The position numbers and the translations under genes are program-made. From assembly GCA_027491735.1 (NCBI GenBank), contig JAOZGP010000006.1:57066-121065 (forward strand): a DNA stretch of 64,000 nt, read 5' to 3'. Below, in pieces: positions 1-11,171 of the stretch (position 1 is its first letter; every line of letters starts with the position of its first letter). The notes beneath the pieces were generated by a model. The model did no database searches. It was given only the letters and a program-made list of their open reading frames with translations, and was not told where the DNA came from. Origin of the DNA: Thermoproteota archaeon (GTDB taxonomy: Archaea > Korarchaeota > Korarchaeia > Korarchaeales > Korarchaeaceae).

Positions 1-31
1 AAAAGATATATGAGACTAGCGAAAAAGGAAA

Positions 32-1912
32 CTTTCAATCCTCTTTACATTGAGACGTAAGATTTATATATGGCCAAAACACTAATATACTATTGGCTTT
101 CAATCCTCTTTACATTGAGACTTCCAATAAAATACATTGAAGAGCTCACAGAGTATTTTAACTTTCAATCCTCTTTACATTGAGACGTTGCTCCACCTTC
201 CTTATATAACAGCTTCGCTATTAACTTTCAATCCTCTTTACATTGAGACTAAGTGTGTGCATAAAATAAGTAGGTGGTGAAAACATGACTTTCAATCCTC
301 TTTACATTGAGACTTACTGGCAGGGCTTTCTCTTTAGGGAGGGGAAGTGAAAACTTTCAATCCTCTTTACATTGAGACCTCCAGCTTATACCCCTTAGCT
401 CAAGGCAAAAGCAGGACTGCTTTCAATCCTCTTTACATTGAGACATAAAACCCAAGAAGCTCTGATCTAATTTTTTATTTTTCTTTCAATCCTCTTTACA
501 TTGAGACTGAACAAATATATTAAATCGGACACACTAAACTACATCTTTCAATCCTCTTTACATTGAGACCAGTTACCTTTTCTGTCCCCCGCTCCGCGGG
601 GGTAGAGACTTTCAATCCTCTTTACATTGAGACACCTCCATTTACTGCCCACAGCCTGTCATGGGAAGGAGCCTTTCAATCCTCTTTACATTGAGACTCG
701 CTGAAGTGCCTAATGTACTTCAGCCAAGTTAAGAGCCTTTCAATCCTCTTTACATTGAGACCCAACGAAACTATCTGGATTTACAAAGATATCTTTTACA
801 CTTTCAATCCTCTTTACATTGAGACAATTGGAGAGGAAATAAAATACCTTAAGGACCTCTTCACTTTCAATCCTCTTTACATTGAGACATTCGTTTTGTT
901 GAGAAAGAAATAGGAGAGGAAGAAGGCTTTCAATCCTCTTTACATTGAGACCGACATTTAAGGTAGGAGACATAGACCCGCTCTCGATATCTTTCAATCC
1001 TCTTTACATTGAGACAGGTCCCATAGCCGGCATCAATGGATCAACATTGCTGGCTTTCAATCCTCTTTACATTGAGACTTCCATAAGTATAGTGCATTAG
1101 GCCAAAGATCGCTGAAGCTTTCAATCCTCTTTACATTGAGACAAAAATAAGCGAAGGAAGAAAAGTATTTTCTAAAACACTCTTTCAATCCTCTTTACAT
1201 TGAGACAGACGATGACTGAGCAAAACTCTTCTTCTCCTTTTTCTTTCTTTCAATCCTCTTTACATTGAGACATACTCTACCTTCACGGAAAAACAAAAGA
1301 TGTTTGGGGTCTTTCAATCCTCTTTACATTGAGACCTGAGGATTGAGGCAGGACTGGACTCAAACACTTTGGGCTTTCAATCCTCTTTACATTGAGACCG
1401 TAGCAATTCTTCCCCTTGAGGACGAGAGGTTCAAATCCCTTTCAATCCTCTTTACATTGAGACAAAATTTTGAAATGCCATGCAACTAATTTACCCACTG
1501 CACTTTCAATCCTCTTTACATTGAGACAAAAAGTAAACTTCTTATTTCTCCTGCCTCCTTTTTTCTTTCAATCCTCTTTACATTGAGACTGAAGAACAAG
1601 GTTCAGAGCTTCTTAAGGGAAATACACTTTCAATCCTCTTTACATTGAGACTAAGATGAAGACACAAAAGCACGGGTGAAAAAATGGGAGCTTTCAATCC
1701 TCTTTACATTGAGACATCTCTATGAGTGGTGGCCAGGACAATACCTCATATACGCTTTCAATCCTCTTTACATTGAGACTTAGAGCATAACCCAGAAAGG
1801 GTTAGTAAAGGACATGCAGCTTTCAATCCTCTTTACATTGAGACATATAGTACTCTAACAATTATCAAGCTGATTTCATGACTCTTCTGTCCCTTTACTC
1901 TTACATCGAAAC
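32..1912 (+). CRISPR. CRISPR array, 29 repeats plus degenerate terminal repeat
   Basis: Twenty-nine identical 25-nt repeats begin with CTTTCAATCC and end with ACATTGAGAC. The first is at 32-56 and the last perfect copy at 1820-1844. Spacers are 37-41 nt and all different. A partial spacer at 1-31 shows that the array continues left of the window. After a 43-nt last spacer, a diverged copy at 1888-1912 keeps only the 3' part of the repeat. The repeat end ATTGAGAC resembles the ATTGAAA(C/G) 5' handle of archaeal crRNAs. Together with the degenerate right end this puts the leader to the left and transcription on the plus strand, with the adaptation genes just beyond the trailer. Cas6, about 3 kb away, is the likely processing enzyme. 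Confidence 0.98.
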
Positions 1913-2128
1913 TAACAAAAACTTTACGTAGAAAGACTTATTTGTGATTAGCTGTTTGTTCGAGTAAAAACTTTTGTATGACCAAATCATCTACTTCGAA
2001 AGAGGGAAAAGATGCTTAGGATGTTCGAGTCTAATTCATCACATAATACTTTATTTTTGGTAAATACACACGTCAGGAGCCCACAAATTTCATTAAAAGA
2101 TTCGTCCTTCAGTTGGTGGGAGCTGTCT

Positions 2129-4308
<2,180 letters not shown>

Positions 4309-4334
<26 letters not shown>

Positions 4335-4851
4335 AGAGGTTGAGGAATACTTCTTCTGCCCGATGCTATTCTACTACAAAAACTTTCTCGGAATGGAGAG
4401 GCCTAAGGGCCTCTGGTCCGATCTCGGCAGAGAGATACAGGAAGAGATCTCGAAGTTTGTTAGGAGCAAGTTCAAGGTTGTGGACAGTCAGGTACTCCTC
4501 AAGAGCGAGAGACTTGGCGTTGTCGGTAAAGTAGACTTCCTAGTTGAGGTTGATGGTAAGGTGCTCCCTCTGGAGATCAAGTACAGCAGAAGGATGAGAC
4601 CCTGGTGGAGGTACACACTGGTCCTCTACGGGATGCTTCTCGAGGATCTGATAAAGAGACCCGTGAAGTCCGGTTTCCTTCTCCTGAAGAAAAGGATCCT
4701 CAGAATCGACTTCAGAGATGAAGACAGGAGGTATGTCACGCAAGCAATAGAGAAGTGCAGGAGGATAATGAATGGTGACGTTCTACGATCCTTCACCTCT
4801 AGGAGCTGTGAGAACTGTGACTTCAGGTCAATGTGCCTCGATATCAGCTGA
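4309..4851 (+). CDS. cas4: Cas4 Fe-S nuclease
   Basis: This is the second Cas4-family protein, a 180-residue RecB-like exonuclease with a 4Fe-4S cluster that processes prespacer ends. The cluster ligands are visible as Cys17 in FFCPML and Cys167, Cys170 and Cys176 in CENCDFRSMC. The nuclease core is Asp76 in KVDFLVE and Glu89/Lys91 in PLEIKYS, the D-ExK signature. Residue numbers use the ORF start at 4309, which overlaps the end of cas2. It ends convergently with cas6, the two coding regions overlapping by eight bases. Having csa1 and cas4 together is typical of archaeal type I-A adaptation modules, where two Cas4 proteins can act on the two ends of a prespacer. Confidence 0.95.
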
Positions 4852-5755
4852 CAACCTTGTACCACCCAAAGCCAAAGCTACTCCTCTTTCCCACATGAGA
4901 TAACTGACAGAAGGCCAGAGATTTCCTGATCCATGAGGTGGGTGCTCCAGAGCAGACCATATCTCCCAAGAGAAAAACTTGTTCTTCCCCCTTATACCTG
5001 AACCGTACCTCCCTTAACGAGCTCTCGATGATCTTGATCCTCTCAGCGCTCTTGAGAACCTCCTCAGCGTTAAACCCCGGCTCTTTCATGAGGTACTGAT
5101 GATATATTGCTGAGAGCTTCCTCGACATGAAGGACATCAGATCTCTGAAGCTTGGATCTCTTAGAAGCCGCCCTTCTCTGATTAACCTGAAGGGAGTCAG
5201 GAACCTCAACATGAACATCCTTCCAATTCTGATCGAGAGATCTCTCTCTGAGATCCAGCTCCTCGTTTTGTACATTTTTCCATTTTCATAAAATATTTCT
5301 CTCTCTCGTCTGAATGGGTTCTCAACAGCAACTCTCCTCAGGACAAGCCTCCCCTTCTTCCCCTTCACACCAAGACCATGCCTGCACATGTCCTTCACGG
5401 CCATGAACAGGGGGTTCTCGAAGGAGACAGCATCTCCAAAGAGAACTAGGGAGAAGGTGAGTGAATCTCCCTCGGAGAAGTCCATCTCTGATGTGAGAGG
5501 GGGTTTTATCACGTAAGGTTTTGTAAAACCACTTATCTTCTTGAGAACCAGGCCCTTGGATGGGGTCTTATAGAGGTAGCCGTAAGGGCACCTGAAGATC
5601 ATTGAACATAGATCGCACTTTCCATCCTCCCTCAGACAGAACTTCCTCTTCAGGTGGAGTCCTATGACCCCCCTGATGAGGTTCCCCTTCCAGGGTGGGA
5701 GAGTGGCCCTCTCCTCGAACTCAATTTCGAATTTATAAAACCTACATATCCTCAA
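4844..5755 (-). CDS. cas6: Cas6-type pre-crRNA endoribonuclease
   Basis: Cas6 cuts the long CRISPR transcript within each repeat to release crRNAs. The 303-residue protein has the tandem RAMP layout. A basic N-terminal half begins RFYKFEIEF, contains a CREDGKCDLCSMIFRC cysteine cluster that could bind a metal, and the protein ends with the glycine-rich loop VGKRSSFGFGWYKV seen at Cas6 C-termini. The start codon is TTG at 5755, preceded by GGTGGGGAC. No second cas6 is in the window, so it probably serves both effectors of the adjacent operon. It is transcribed leftward, convergent with cas4, and its base composition resembles the adaptation module. Which His is catalytic cannot be told from sequence alone. 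Confidence 0.88.
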   Translation of the reverse strand: MRICRFYKFEIEFEERATLPPWKGNLIRGVIGLHLKRKFCLREDGKCDLCSMIFRCPYGYLYKTPSKGLVLKKISGFTKPYVIKPPLTSEMDFSEGDSLTFSLVLFGDAVSFENPLFMAVKDMCRHGLGVKGKKGRLVLRRVAVENPFRREREIFYENGKMYKTRSWISERDLSIRIGRMFMLRFLTPFRLIREGRLLRDPSFRDLMSFMSRKLSAIYHQYLMKEPGFNAEEVLKSAERIKIIESSLREVRFRYKGEEQVFLLGDMVCSGAPTSWIRKSLAFCQLSHVGKRSSFGFGWYKVVS

Positions 5756-5786
5756 GTCCCCACCCTGCTCAGTTCTGAATCAGGAT

Positions 5787-5796
5787 CTTAAATAAT
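5787..5796 (-). promoter_or_regulatory. Probable TATA box of cas6
   Basis: Between cas3'' and cas6 the minus strand reads TGTAATTATTTAAGATCC. This is an A/T-rich TATA-like element about 40 bases upstream of the TTG start, with a GGTGGGGAC ribosome site in between. It suggests cas6 has its own promoter and does not depend only on the effector operon. Confidence 0.45.
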
Positions 5797-5845
5797 TACA
5801 TGATGCCCTGTGGACCATCTGTTTCTATGTCTTGGATACCAATTC

Positions 5846-6559
5846 TCAGGCTTGTGTGTCAGCTATGATGTCTGAGCAGTGAGTCCGTGCGCAGATAAGA
5901 ACCTTGAGGAAGTCCTCCACAACACTACCGAAAACTGTATGAGTACTTCGATTTTTTGAACCTTCATAATCACAAATAACTGCTATGAGCAGGAGTCGTA
6001 GGGCTTTCTTGGCAAAACTTCCATGAAATGCATGCCAAATCTCGCTAATTATATCTTTTACCTTTTCTGCTGCAGCATTCATGTCAAGATTTTTTAGCAC
6101 ATCGACAACGTTTAACACGCATCTCTTATCAGCATAATTTTCTAGGATTTCAGCTAATTCGTGCAGAACTTCATCGTTTATTCTTATTTGGATTTTCTTA
6201 AGCTTTTCCAATCTATTTTTCATTTTCATCGCGTGATGATGAAATATTATTGGAAATAAATATAGCAATTCTTGCTCCTGCACTCTCTTTTCATAAACAT
6301 TGATGAATTCTTCCTCAAACACCTTCCAGAAAACGTAGGCTGATACAAATTCATGTCCCGGGAAGCTAAGCTCATCGCTATCTTTCTGATAGACTACTTT
6401 TCCTATATCGTGAAAGACTATAACCCTCTCAACGAACACTTCATCGAATTCATCGAGCCATAGCTTAGTTTTCTTAATCTCACTCAATGCCTTCAAGCAT
6501 TCATCTATATGCTCCTCAAGTGTCTGACTTTTATCACCTTTCTTAAAGGCGTAGATCAT
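5846..6559 (-). CDS. cas3'': Cas3'' HD nuclease
   Basis: This is the stand-alone HD-domain nuclease subunit of a split type I Cas3, which nicks and degrades target DNA. The metal ligands are visible as His17 in EEHIDE, His50-Asp51 in VIVFHDIGK, His69 in FPGHEF and the His107-109 run in IIFHHHA, giving a complete HD signature. Length (237 aa) fits type I-A Cas3''. The start overlaps the cas3' stop by four bases, and it is the last gene of the 15-kb leftward train. Its separation from csa5-cas7-cas5-cas8a by the whole cmr block is unusual. Confidence 0.92.
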   Translation of the reverse strand: MIYAFKKGDKSQTLEEHIDECLKALSEIKKTKLWLDEFDEVFVERVIVFHDIGKVVYQKDSDELSFPGHEFVSAYVFWKVFEEEFINVYEKRVQEQELLYLFPIIFHHHAMKMKNRLEKLKKIQIRINDEVLHELAEILENYADKRCVLNVVDVLKNLDMNAAAEKVKDIISEIWHAFHGSFAKKALRLLLIAVICDYEGSKNRSTHTVFGSVVEDFLKVLICARTHCSDIIADTQA

Positions 6560-8502
6560 TTCTCACACCTCAAGCCCGTTTCGCTATCGTAAGATACAGC
6601 AGCAGTAAAGGCAATCGGTGAAACAAGTCTTTTCTTATCTTCAATCCAAATTCCTCTCAAAAGCATTTTAGGGCTTAAAAAGACCTTCTTTTTCTCAAAC
6701 ACAACCCTATCATTTTCATCGACATAAAGAAAACCAGTAATATCTAAAGATCTCAGCATCCTTGCAGATACCGGTATGCAGAGCTTGGAAATAAGCTTGC
6801 TAAGCTCTTTCTCATTCTTTCCAACGAACTTATTAAGATGTTTTATCGGAACTATGTTAACCTGATACTCCTCTCTCACGAAGCTACCTTCAAGCCTGAG
6901 CAAAATTTCAACAGCATTCTCAGGACTTTCTAGATGATAGTGTATTCTCAACAAATCCTCTATTGCCTGAATATTGCAGAGGTCATCTTCTGAATATACA
7001 TTATCCAAGAGTTCCTTATAGCCCTTTACCTCAGCTGTTCCTTCAGGGATGTGCACGTTCAGCTTGTAGTTTCTAAGCCATTTGAGAGTTCTCCGCGTTA
7101 ATTCATAGTCGTAAACTTTATACATTGGAGTAGCAATCGTCAGTCTGTCCTTCTTCCCTTTCCACTCGTTGAGCTTCTTGAAGTTTACATGTTCAAACTT
7201 CCTTTTGAGTATTTCGACGCATCTCTCAAAGATTTCGTCACTTTTAGTGTCAATACAAATCCATTTCACGTTCCTTGCTTTTCTGTTTAGCGAAATTGAC
7301 AGCTTTAAGTACTTATCCTCGGCCTCATACCAAATCACTATTTTTCCTCTCTCCTCATTGTATCTCAAAAATCTGCCCAAACGTTGTACAAGTGAATTAG
7401 CTGGAGCAATTTCCGTTATAAAAAGATTTGAGCTTATATCAACTCCAGCCTCTATTACTTGCGTCGCTATTATAAGATAGTTATTTCTAAACTTCTTCAG
7501 CTTTTCGCTTTTCTCTCTTCTATCGGACTCTGTAAATCTTGAATGTATTAGGAGGATATCATCAAAAGTTCCGCAAATTTCCTCATCGCTCCTCACTACT
7601 AAGTAAAAGTTTATAGCGTCTTCCACAGTGTTGAAAACGATTAAAACTTTTCTAAGCTCATTACAGTGCTCTTTAATCAACTCCTTTAATTTTCTATATT
7701 TCTCATTCTCTCTCAGCGGGTAGATTTCTATTTCATACTCTTTGCTCATCCTCTCCTTAACGAAATCTTCGTCGAAGTAGTTGTAAGAATTGAAGTCTGA
7801 GCTTTTCGAGAATGTTATGAATACAATCTTATCCGAATACTCCTGCAAAGAATCGATCAGGATTTTCTTAAAAGCTTTTGGAAGAGTTGCCGACATCAAA
7901 ACGAGTTTTTGATCGAACCTTATAGCAATCTTAAGCAAAGCTATCAAAAAGTTTAGAGATTTGGTTGAATCTGCAAGAAGGTGAACTTCGTCCAAGATTA
8001 CATTGGATAGTACAGCAGACGCCCAAGAGAACATGTAATGACCGAAACTGAAAGATATACCTTCATAAGCTCTCAAAGCCTTTTCAAAATCCTCTGGAGC
8101 TATTCCGAATAGAGTTAGTGCGAGGGTATCAACTGTTGTTAAAGTTATGGGTTTGATCAAGTATCTTGAATCAGGATGGTGCATGTATCTAACTCCTATA
8201 ATTTTTTCATCGCAAATCGCATTCTTTCCTCTCTTTCTTCCGATAAAAGTGTCGTATTGATCCTCGATAAGCGTTCTCAGGGGGTAGCATACTATCGCTT
8301 TCAGCTCTTCACATGCAGAGTAAAGGGCTAAAGTGGCTGAAATGGTTGATTTTCCATAGCCTGTTGGTGCTTCGATGATGAAGATGTTTTTGTCGTTCCA
8401 GTGTTCTGTGATCTTATCTAAGGCGAACTTCACGAAGGGTCTTGGGGATTTGAAGTTCCATTGCTTACAAACTTTCCTTAGGTAGCTATTCCAATCTGCC
8501 AT
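6556..8502 (-). CDS. cas3': Cas3' DExD/H helicase
   Basis: This is the superfamily 2 helicase subunit of type I-A Cas3, unwinding target DNA for Cas3''. Walker A is APTGYGKST near residue 45, Walker B is the DEVH box near 171, and motif III is SAT near 204. A C-terminal half with ATQVIEAGVDIS and QRLGRFLR supplies motifs V and VI. The ATG at 8502 (MADWNSYLRK) is preferred over the longer ORF start because the extra residues only reread the end of cmr6. It overlaps cmr6 by about 17 bases, so the I-A helicase is translationally tied to the III-B genes upstream. No HD domain is fused, consistent with the separate Cas3''. Confidence 0.93.
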   Translation of the reverse strand: MADWNSYLRKVCKQWNFKSPRPFVKFALDKITEHWNDKNIFIIEAPTGYGKSTISATLALYSACEELKAIVCYPLRTLIEDQYDTFIGRKRGKNAICDEKIIGVRYMHHPDSRYLIKPITLTTVDTLALTLFGIAPEDFEKALRAYEGISFSFGHYMFSWASAVLSNVILDEVHLLADSTKSLNFLIALLKIAIRFDQKLVLMSATLPKAFKKILIDSLQEYSDKIVFITFSKSSDFNSYNYFDEDFVKERMSKEYEIEIYPLRENEKYRKLKELIKEHCNELRKVLIVFNTVEDAINFYLVVRSDEEICGTFDDILLIHSRFTESDRREKSEKLKKFRNNYLIIATQVIEAGVDISSNLFITEIAPANSLVQRLGRFLRYNEERGKIVIWYEAEDKYLKLSISLNRKARNVKWICIDTKSDEIFERCVEILKRKFEHVNFKKLNEWKGKKDRLTIATPMYKVYDYELTRRTLKWLRNYKLNVHIPEGTAEVKGYKELLDNVYSEDDLCNIQAIEDLLRIHYHLESPENAVEILLRLEGSFVREEYQVNIVPIKHLNKFVGKNEKELSKLISKLCIPVSARMLRSLDITGFLYVDENDRVVFEKKKVFLSPKMLLRGIWIEDKKRLVSPIAFTAAVSYDSETGLRCEK

Positions 8503-9412
8503 ACCCCAAACCTGTTTTAGCCCCGACCCCAAATTCTCTTAAAGCTGAAATTAAAATCGATTTAGCTTTATCCAAAAGTTCCCTCCTACCATCTCTCGAA
8601 GCTACGGCGAATTGAAATTCAATACCTTTGGGGACCGTAAGGAAGAATATAGGATTCGGCTGATGCCAGTCGCCTGGCGCTTTTTCGAGTTTTTCTCCTA
8701 GTTCTTTCTCGCTTGCGGTGTAGTATGGTTGATAGTGTGGATTTATTACGTCGAGTTCTAAAATCGGTTTTTGGCTAAGCTGCTCAGGAGTTGGAAAGAC
8801 GTCAAAGAAGATTATCTCTCCTTCTTGCTTTTGAGTTCCGAAAATCCTTCTCAGAACGGTCATCTCATTAAGTATATCATCAGATACATCCAGCTTCAGC
8901 TTATCTTCAATGGTCTTTTTAACTACTACATTGTTCCTCTCATCCTTTGCTGGATTTTCCAGAGCATCTTGAATTCTTTTAGCCAACTCGAAGAAATCTA
9001 CACCGCAATCCATCAATCTACCAGCCAGATTCAATATGGCGTAATGCTTTGCAACGCCTTTCAAAGCCGAACCGGGGATGTATGGAACCCCGTAATTTCT
9101 GTGAAGTCTTATAGATGTCTCATAAACGCTCTCATCCCCCAAGCCGACTATTAAGCGGGATTTCGTTTTCATTGTAAACGTTTCCCCAACGCTTTCCCAG
9201 AGGTTTTTCTGAAGCTCAAAGAATCTTTCATATCGCTCAATTTCTGGCAGTTTAATCTGAAAATTGAATTCAGCTATTTTTGGCTTCTTAGTTCCGTCTC
9301 TCTCCTCAACAAATGGAGTAAACTTCTCGATCTTTAACGATAGATTATCTATCTCATCCCAATGATTTTTTATGATTTCTTTAAGATAAGCTGGAACAAA
9401 AAATTCAGTCAT
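8486..9412 (-). CDS. cmr6: Cmr6, type III-B RAMP subunit
   Basis: Cmr6 is a Cas7-like backbone subunit at the head end of the Cmr RNA-targeting complex. The protein has the RAMP signature: YIPGSALKGVAKHYA in the first half, FGTQKQEGEIIFFDVFP in the middle, and the glycine-rich GVGAKTGLGYGRLE as its last residues. The ORF track begins at 9460, but ATG 9412 (MTEFFVPAYL) is chosen because it overlaps the cmr5 TGA in an ATGA junction. Genes on both sides overlap it, so it is an internal operon gene. Composition is A+T-rich like the rest of the train. Confidence 0.93.
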   Translation of the reverse strand: MTEFFVPAYLKEIIKNHWDEIDNLSLKIEKFTPFVEERDGTKKPKIAEFNFQIKLPEIERYERFFELQKNLWESVGETFTMKTKSRLIVGLGDESVYETSIRLHRNYGVPYIPGSALKGVAKHYAILNLAGRLMDCGVDFFELAKRIQDALENPAKDERNNVVVKKTIEDKLKLDVSDDILNEMTVLRRIFGTQKQEGEIIFFDVFPTPEQLSQKPILELDVINPHYQPYYTASEKELGEKLEKAPGDWHQPNPIFFLTVPKGIEFQFAVASRDGRRELLDKAKSILISALREFGVGAKTGLGYGRLE

Positions 9413-9906
9413 TCTTCTTCCTCCTTTTCGAGCATAGCATCTGCAAACCTCTTCATCCAATTAAGAAGATTTATAGCTTCTCTTGTTAACTGCATCATCA
9501 ATTGAACGTTCGCCTCATCACATATGAATTTAAGAGGATCCCTTCCCTTTGTAAGACCTCTCCCATTATTCGCTTTCTTAGCGAGCCAGTCCGAGATTTG
9601 GTAGAACAGATATGCGTAGGCTATTCGTTCAGCTTTATTTTCAAATGCTTTTTCTCCTCTCTCAAGCCTTTTTAGTTCTTCTCCAACCTTTGTGTATTCA
9701 GTCTCCCTTATCTTCATCTTTGAGAGATAAAACGCCAACGCATTCGGCAAACCATTGGTGAGGATTAGCACGGGCGCACTCTTAACGTATGAAGCATATT
9801 TTCTTTGAATTTCTTTTTTGTTCATGAAATCACTGACCTCCTTAACCTTTGCAACCGCCTCGTATGCGAACTTGGCTCTATCCTGCTCAAGGCTTCTCAT
9901 TTCCAT
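9409..9906 (-). CDS. cmr5: Cmr5, type III-B small subunit
   Basis: Cmr5 (Cas11-like) is the small helical subunit that lines the inner face of the Cmr complex. The roughly 165-residue product is almost all helix, with the family opening RSLEQDRAKFAYEAV, a central ERIAYAYLFYQISDWLAKK and a helix near the C-terminus. ATG 9906 is preferred. The in-frame codons before it are TTG and GTG, and they overlap cmr4 further. Its TGA overlaps the cmr6 ATG. Position between cmr4 and cmr6 is the standard order. Confidence 0.92.
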   Translation of the reverse strand: MEMRSLEQDRAKFAYEAVAKVKEVSDFMNKKEIQRKYASYVKSAPVLILTNGLPNALAFYLSKMKIRETEYTKVGEELKRLERGEKAFENKAERIAYAYLFYQISDWLAKKANNGRGLTKGRDPLKFICDEANVQLMMQLTREAINLLNWMKRFADAMLEKEEEE

Positions 9907-10834
9907 CACCAAACCTTAGCTTAACGAAACCCTTTCCGACTGTTTCGTTTCCTCCAATTTGGATGAATTTGCTGTCAAATGCTCTTAGCCCCTGAATAAC
10001 CCCATCAACAGTAGATAGCTCATCGATTTCTTTCCTCGGCTTTCCTACCGCTATGACTGAATACAGCAACGTGTCGGATGGTAAGTATTCCTCGTACCAC
10101 AGAGCCCCGGGCTCAACAGTTCCCCTCTCAGTGTTTATTTTAACTCTTGCAAGTATCTCGGTAGCAGTCTGAACGAGATTAGAGAAGACATCATTCGGAA
10201 TTATTACCACTCTGCTCTCATCGATTTCTATGGGAGAGATTTCTCCGATCACGCTCATAAGTTGTGAGAGATCCCTATTTTCTGCTTTCAAAACTACATC
10301 CTCTATTACCATGTTATTGTTATCTATGATTATCGAGGAGTTTTCGGATACCAAAGCTTTATCTACAATTGAACCGATGTTGTAATCAAGCTTCTTACCT
10401 ATAAGCTCTAAATCTCCCTTCAGCTTATTCAAAACTAATGGACAGGTTACATAAGCAAAAACTCCCTTCAAACTCCTAACCGGAAACAGCAGAACTTTGG
10501 CATCTCCGACGCTTATAGTCCCTGCATGCTCATGTGCTCGCTCTGTTGGAGGACCGAAAATAACGTTTGTTTTTGGCATTTCTTCTAATGCTTTTTCAAG
10601 CTCTTTCTTTTTATTATTGTCAGTCTCCTTTTCTATTTGCTCTCTAATCTGTTTTTTCTCAAAATCTGCATAAGCTCTCCTCAAAACACCCTTCAAGCTC
10701 TGCCCCCAGATCACTGGAAAGCCCGTGTGCCTTTCCCTCTGAATCGGCAAATCTATAACGCTTAACTCCGCTCCACTTCCGGCATGCACTGGGGTTACGC
10801 TATACAAACCCAAAATCAGGGCTTTCTCAAACAT
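9887..10834 (-). CDS. cmr4: Cmr4, target-RNA cleaving backbone subunit
   Basis: Cmr4 forms the repeated Cas7-type backbone of the III-B complex and cuts bound target RNA at 6-nt intervals with a conserved loop Asp. The N-terminus LGLYSVTPVHAGSGAELSV is diagnostic. It is followed by PVIWGQSLKGVLRRAY and the long thumb segment. The C-terminus carries the GGNETVGKGFVKLRF glycine-rich loop. The catalytic loop Asp is probably the one in ELSVIDLPIQRE, near residue 27. ATG 10834 lies eight bases after GAGGGTG and overlaps the hepT stop. It is separated from cmr3 by the three inserted HEPN/CARF genes. Confidence 0.93.
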   Translation of the reverse strand: MFEKALILGLYSVTPVHAGSGAELSVIDLPIQRERHTGFPVIWGQSLKGVLRRAYADFEKKQIREQIEKETDNNKKKELEKALEEMPKTNVIFGPPTERAHEHAGTISVGDAKVLLFPVRSLKGVFAYVTCPLVLNKLKGDLELIGKKLDYNIGSIVDKALVSENSSIIIDNNNMVIEDVVLKAENRDLSQLMSVIGEISPIEIDESRVVIIPNDVFSNLVQTATEILARVKINTERGTVEPGALWYEEYLPSDTLLYSVIAVGKPRKEIDELSTVDGVIQGLRAFDSKFIQIGGNETVGKGFVKLRFGDGNEKP

Positions 10835-11171
10835 TGCTATCACCCTCAGCCTCGTCTAGCAATCTCTCAAAAATTGGTTTTATTTTCGGAGTATCCTTTT
10901 TGACTGTCAACCAAACCACCTCCAAATCCACACCAAAATAAGCACGGATTAACTTATCCCTCATTCCTGCGATAGCTTTCCACAGAATTTCGGGATGTTT
11001 CTCTTTCAGCTCCTTAGAGATGTTTTTAACTGCCTCACTGATTATTTCTAAAGCCCTAACAACTGCATATTGGGTTTTTACATCATTCAAGAATTCGTTA
11101 AAAGTCATACCTTTAACAAAGTCTTCAACCTTCTCAATAGCATCCATAACATAATTTCTGTCGCTCCTCAT
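10827..11171 (-). CDS. hepT: HepT-family HEPN toxin with altered active site
   Basis: This is a 114-residue HEPN protein of the HepT (DUF86) family, the toxin half of MNT-HEPN toxin-antitoxin pairs. HepT proteins are recognised by an R-X4-H-X-Y RNase motif close to YFGVDLEVVW. Here the segment reads MRDKLIRAYFGVDLE, so Arg71 and Tyr78 are kept but the catalytic His is Arg76. On known HEPN chemistry this should be inactive or much weakened. It follows the frameshifted mntA; the unshifted mntA frame would end in an ATGA overlap with this ATG. It overlaps cmr4 by eight bases, so it is embedded in the Cmr operon. Either a defused toxin or a domesticated Cmr accessory is possible. Confidence 0.85.
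   Translation of the reverse strand: MRSDRNYVMDAIEKVEDFVKGMTFNEFLNDVKTQYAVVRALEIISEAVKNISKELKEKHPEILWKAIAGMRDKLIRAYFGVDLEVVWLTVKKDTPKIKPIFERLLDEAEGDSNV

Noticed and set aside
713-997. ORFs of 66 and 85 residues on both strands in the CRISPR array
   Set aside because: They read through repeats and spacers (repeated FNPLYIET and LNVKRIES peptides) and are not genes.
8486-9460. Longer cmr6 start at 9460
   Set aside because: ATG 9412 gives the ATGA overlap with cmr5 seen elsewhere in the operon, and the extra residues only reread cmr5.
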